Assembly (NCBI GenBank): GCA_963930655.1
Contig: OZ005602.1
Location: forward strand, 7,184,001 to 7,248,000
Direction of reading: 5' to 3'
DNA: 64,000 nucleotides
Origin: Myrica gale
Taxonomy: Eukaryota > Streptophyta > Magnoliopsida > Fagales > Myricaceae
Shown here: positions 63,996-64,000 of the stretch, piece after piece
Layout: the number at the start of each line of letters is the position of its first letter
Numbering within the stretch: the stretch's first letter is position 1
The notes under the pieces: model-generated
What the model was told of the DNA's origin: nothing
Databases searched by the model: none
What the model saw: the letters and a program-made list of their open reading frames with translations, nothing else
Program-made: the position numbers and the translations under genes

Positions 63996-64000
63996 TTTAT

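Larger units (their letters stand above)
61516..64000 (+). mobile_element. Ty1/copia retrotransposon, 5' part (runs off the window)
   Basis: Short 5' LTR, primer site, leader, gag and the start of pol are present; reverse transcriptase, RNase H and the 3' LTR would lie beyond 64000. Stops and shifts in gag and at the end of the visible integrase show a decayed copy. Confidence 0.88.

Overview
The window is AT-rich nuclear DNA from a flowering plant, most likely a eudicot. The evidence is intron-rich host genes with plant-type splice sites and 3'/5' UTR structure, and a dense mix of plant transposons (hAT, CACTA, MULE, PIF/Harbinger-like MITEs, L1-type LINEs, a tRNA-derived SINE, Ty1/copia and Ty3/gypsy). 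I cannot assign a species. Three host genes are supported, all on the + strand: the 3' end of COX11 (105-835), an uncharacterised conserved 280-residue protein in three coding exons (5275-11008), and a complete 13-exon ubiquitin-specific protease of the plant UBP8 type, 875 residues (28342-46276).

Layout. 1-1.3 kb: COX11 end. 1.5-3.2 kb: GC-rich hairpin island and a 1.2-kb hAT derivative with a perfect 8-bp target duplication. 4.1-11.3 kb: the uncharacterised gene, whose first coding intron has a GC donor and carries a 5'-truncated LINE. 11.4-25.6 kb: a nest of mobile elements, namely an hAT transposase relic, a decayed CACTA element split by a gag-only copia element, and an old gypsy RT/RNase H relic that appears to be split by an hAT derivative and a CACTA-type MITE. 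26-27.6 kb: MITE and LTR-like debris. 27.77-28.17 kb: a SINE with an internal 140-bp duplication, lying about 20 bp upstream of the probable UBP8 TATA box. 28.3-46.3 kb: UBP8, whose introns hold two more copies of the same LINE lineage, a Harbinger-like MITE split by an internally deleted LTR element, and a second MITE. 46.7-47.2 kb: tandem duplication. 47.87-49.53 kb: a MULE with 9-bp target duplications. 51.1-51.6 kb: SINE-like head and a foldback MITE. 52.4-60.4 kb: a full-ended CACTA element of 8.0 kb. 61.5 kb to the window end: a copia element running off the edge.

Most noteworthy. (1) The 1,659-bp MULE carries fragments of two unrelated host genes, a CBL-interacting protein kinase and a class A heat-shock factor, fused in one open frame on the minus strand, with a second kinase fragment in the opposite orientation. 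(2) The 8-kb CACTA element lacks the catalytic part of its TNP2 transposase but has an uninterrupted 354-codon ORF of another plant-transposon family in its place, with dense palindromic GTTCGAAC motifs near both ends. (3) Insertion order can be read from target-site duplications at many elements. Positions of exons and motifs were read by eye; family names rest on recognised motifs, not on database searches.
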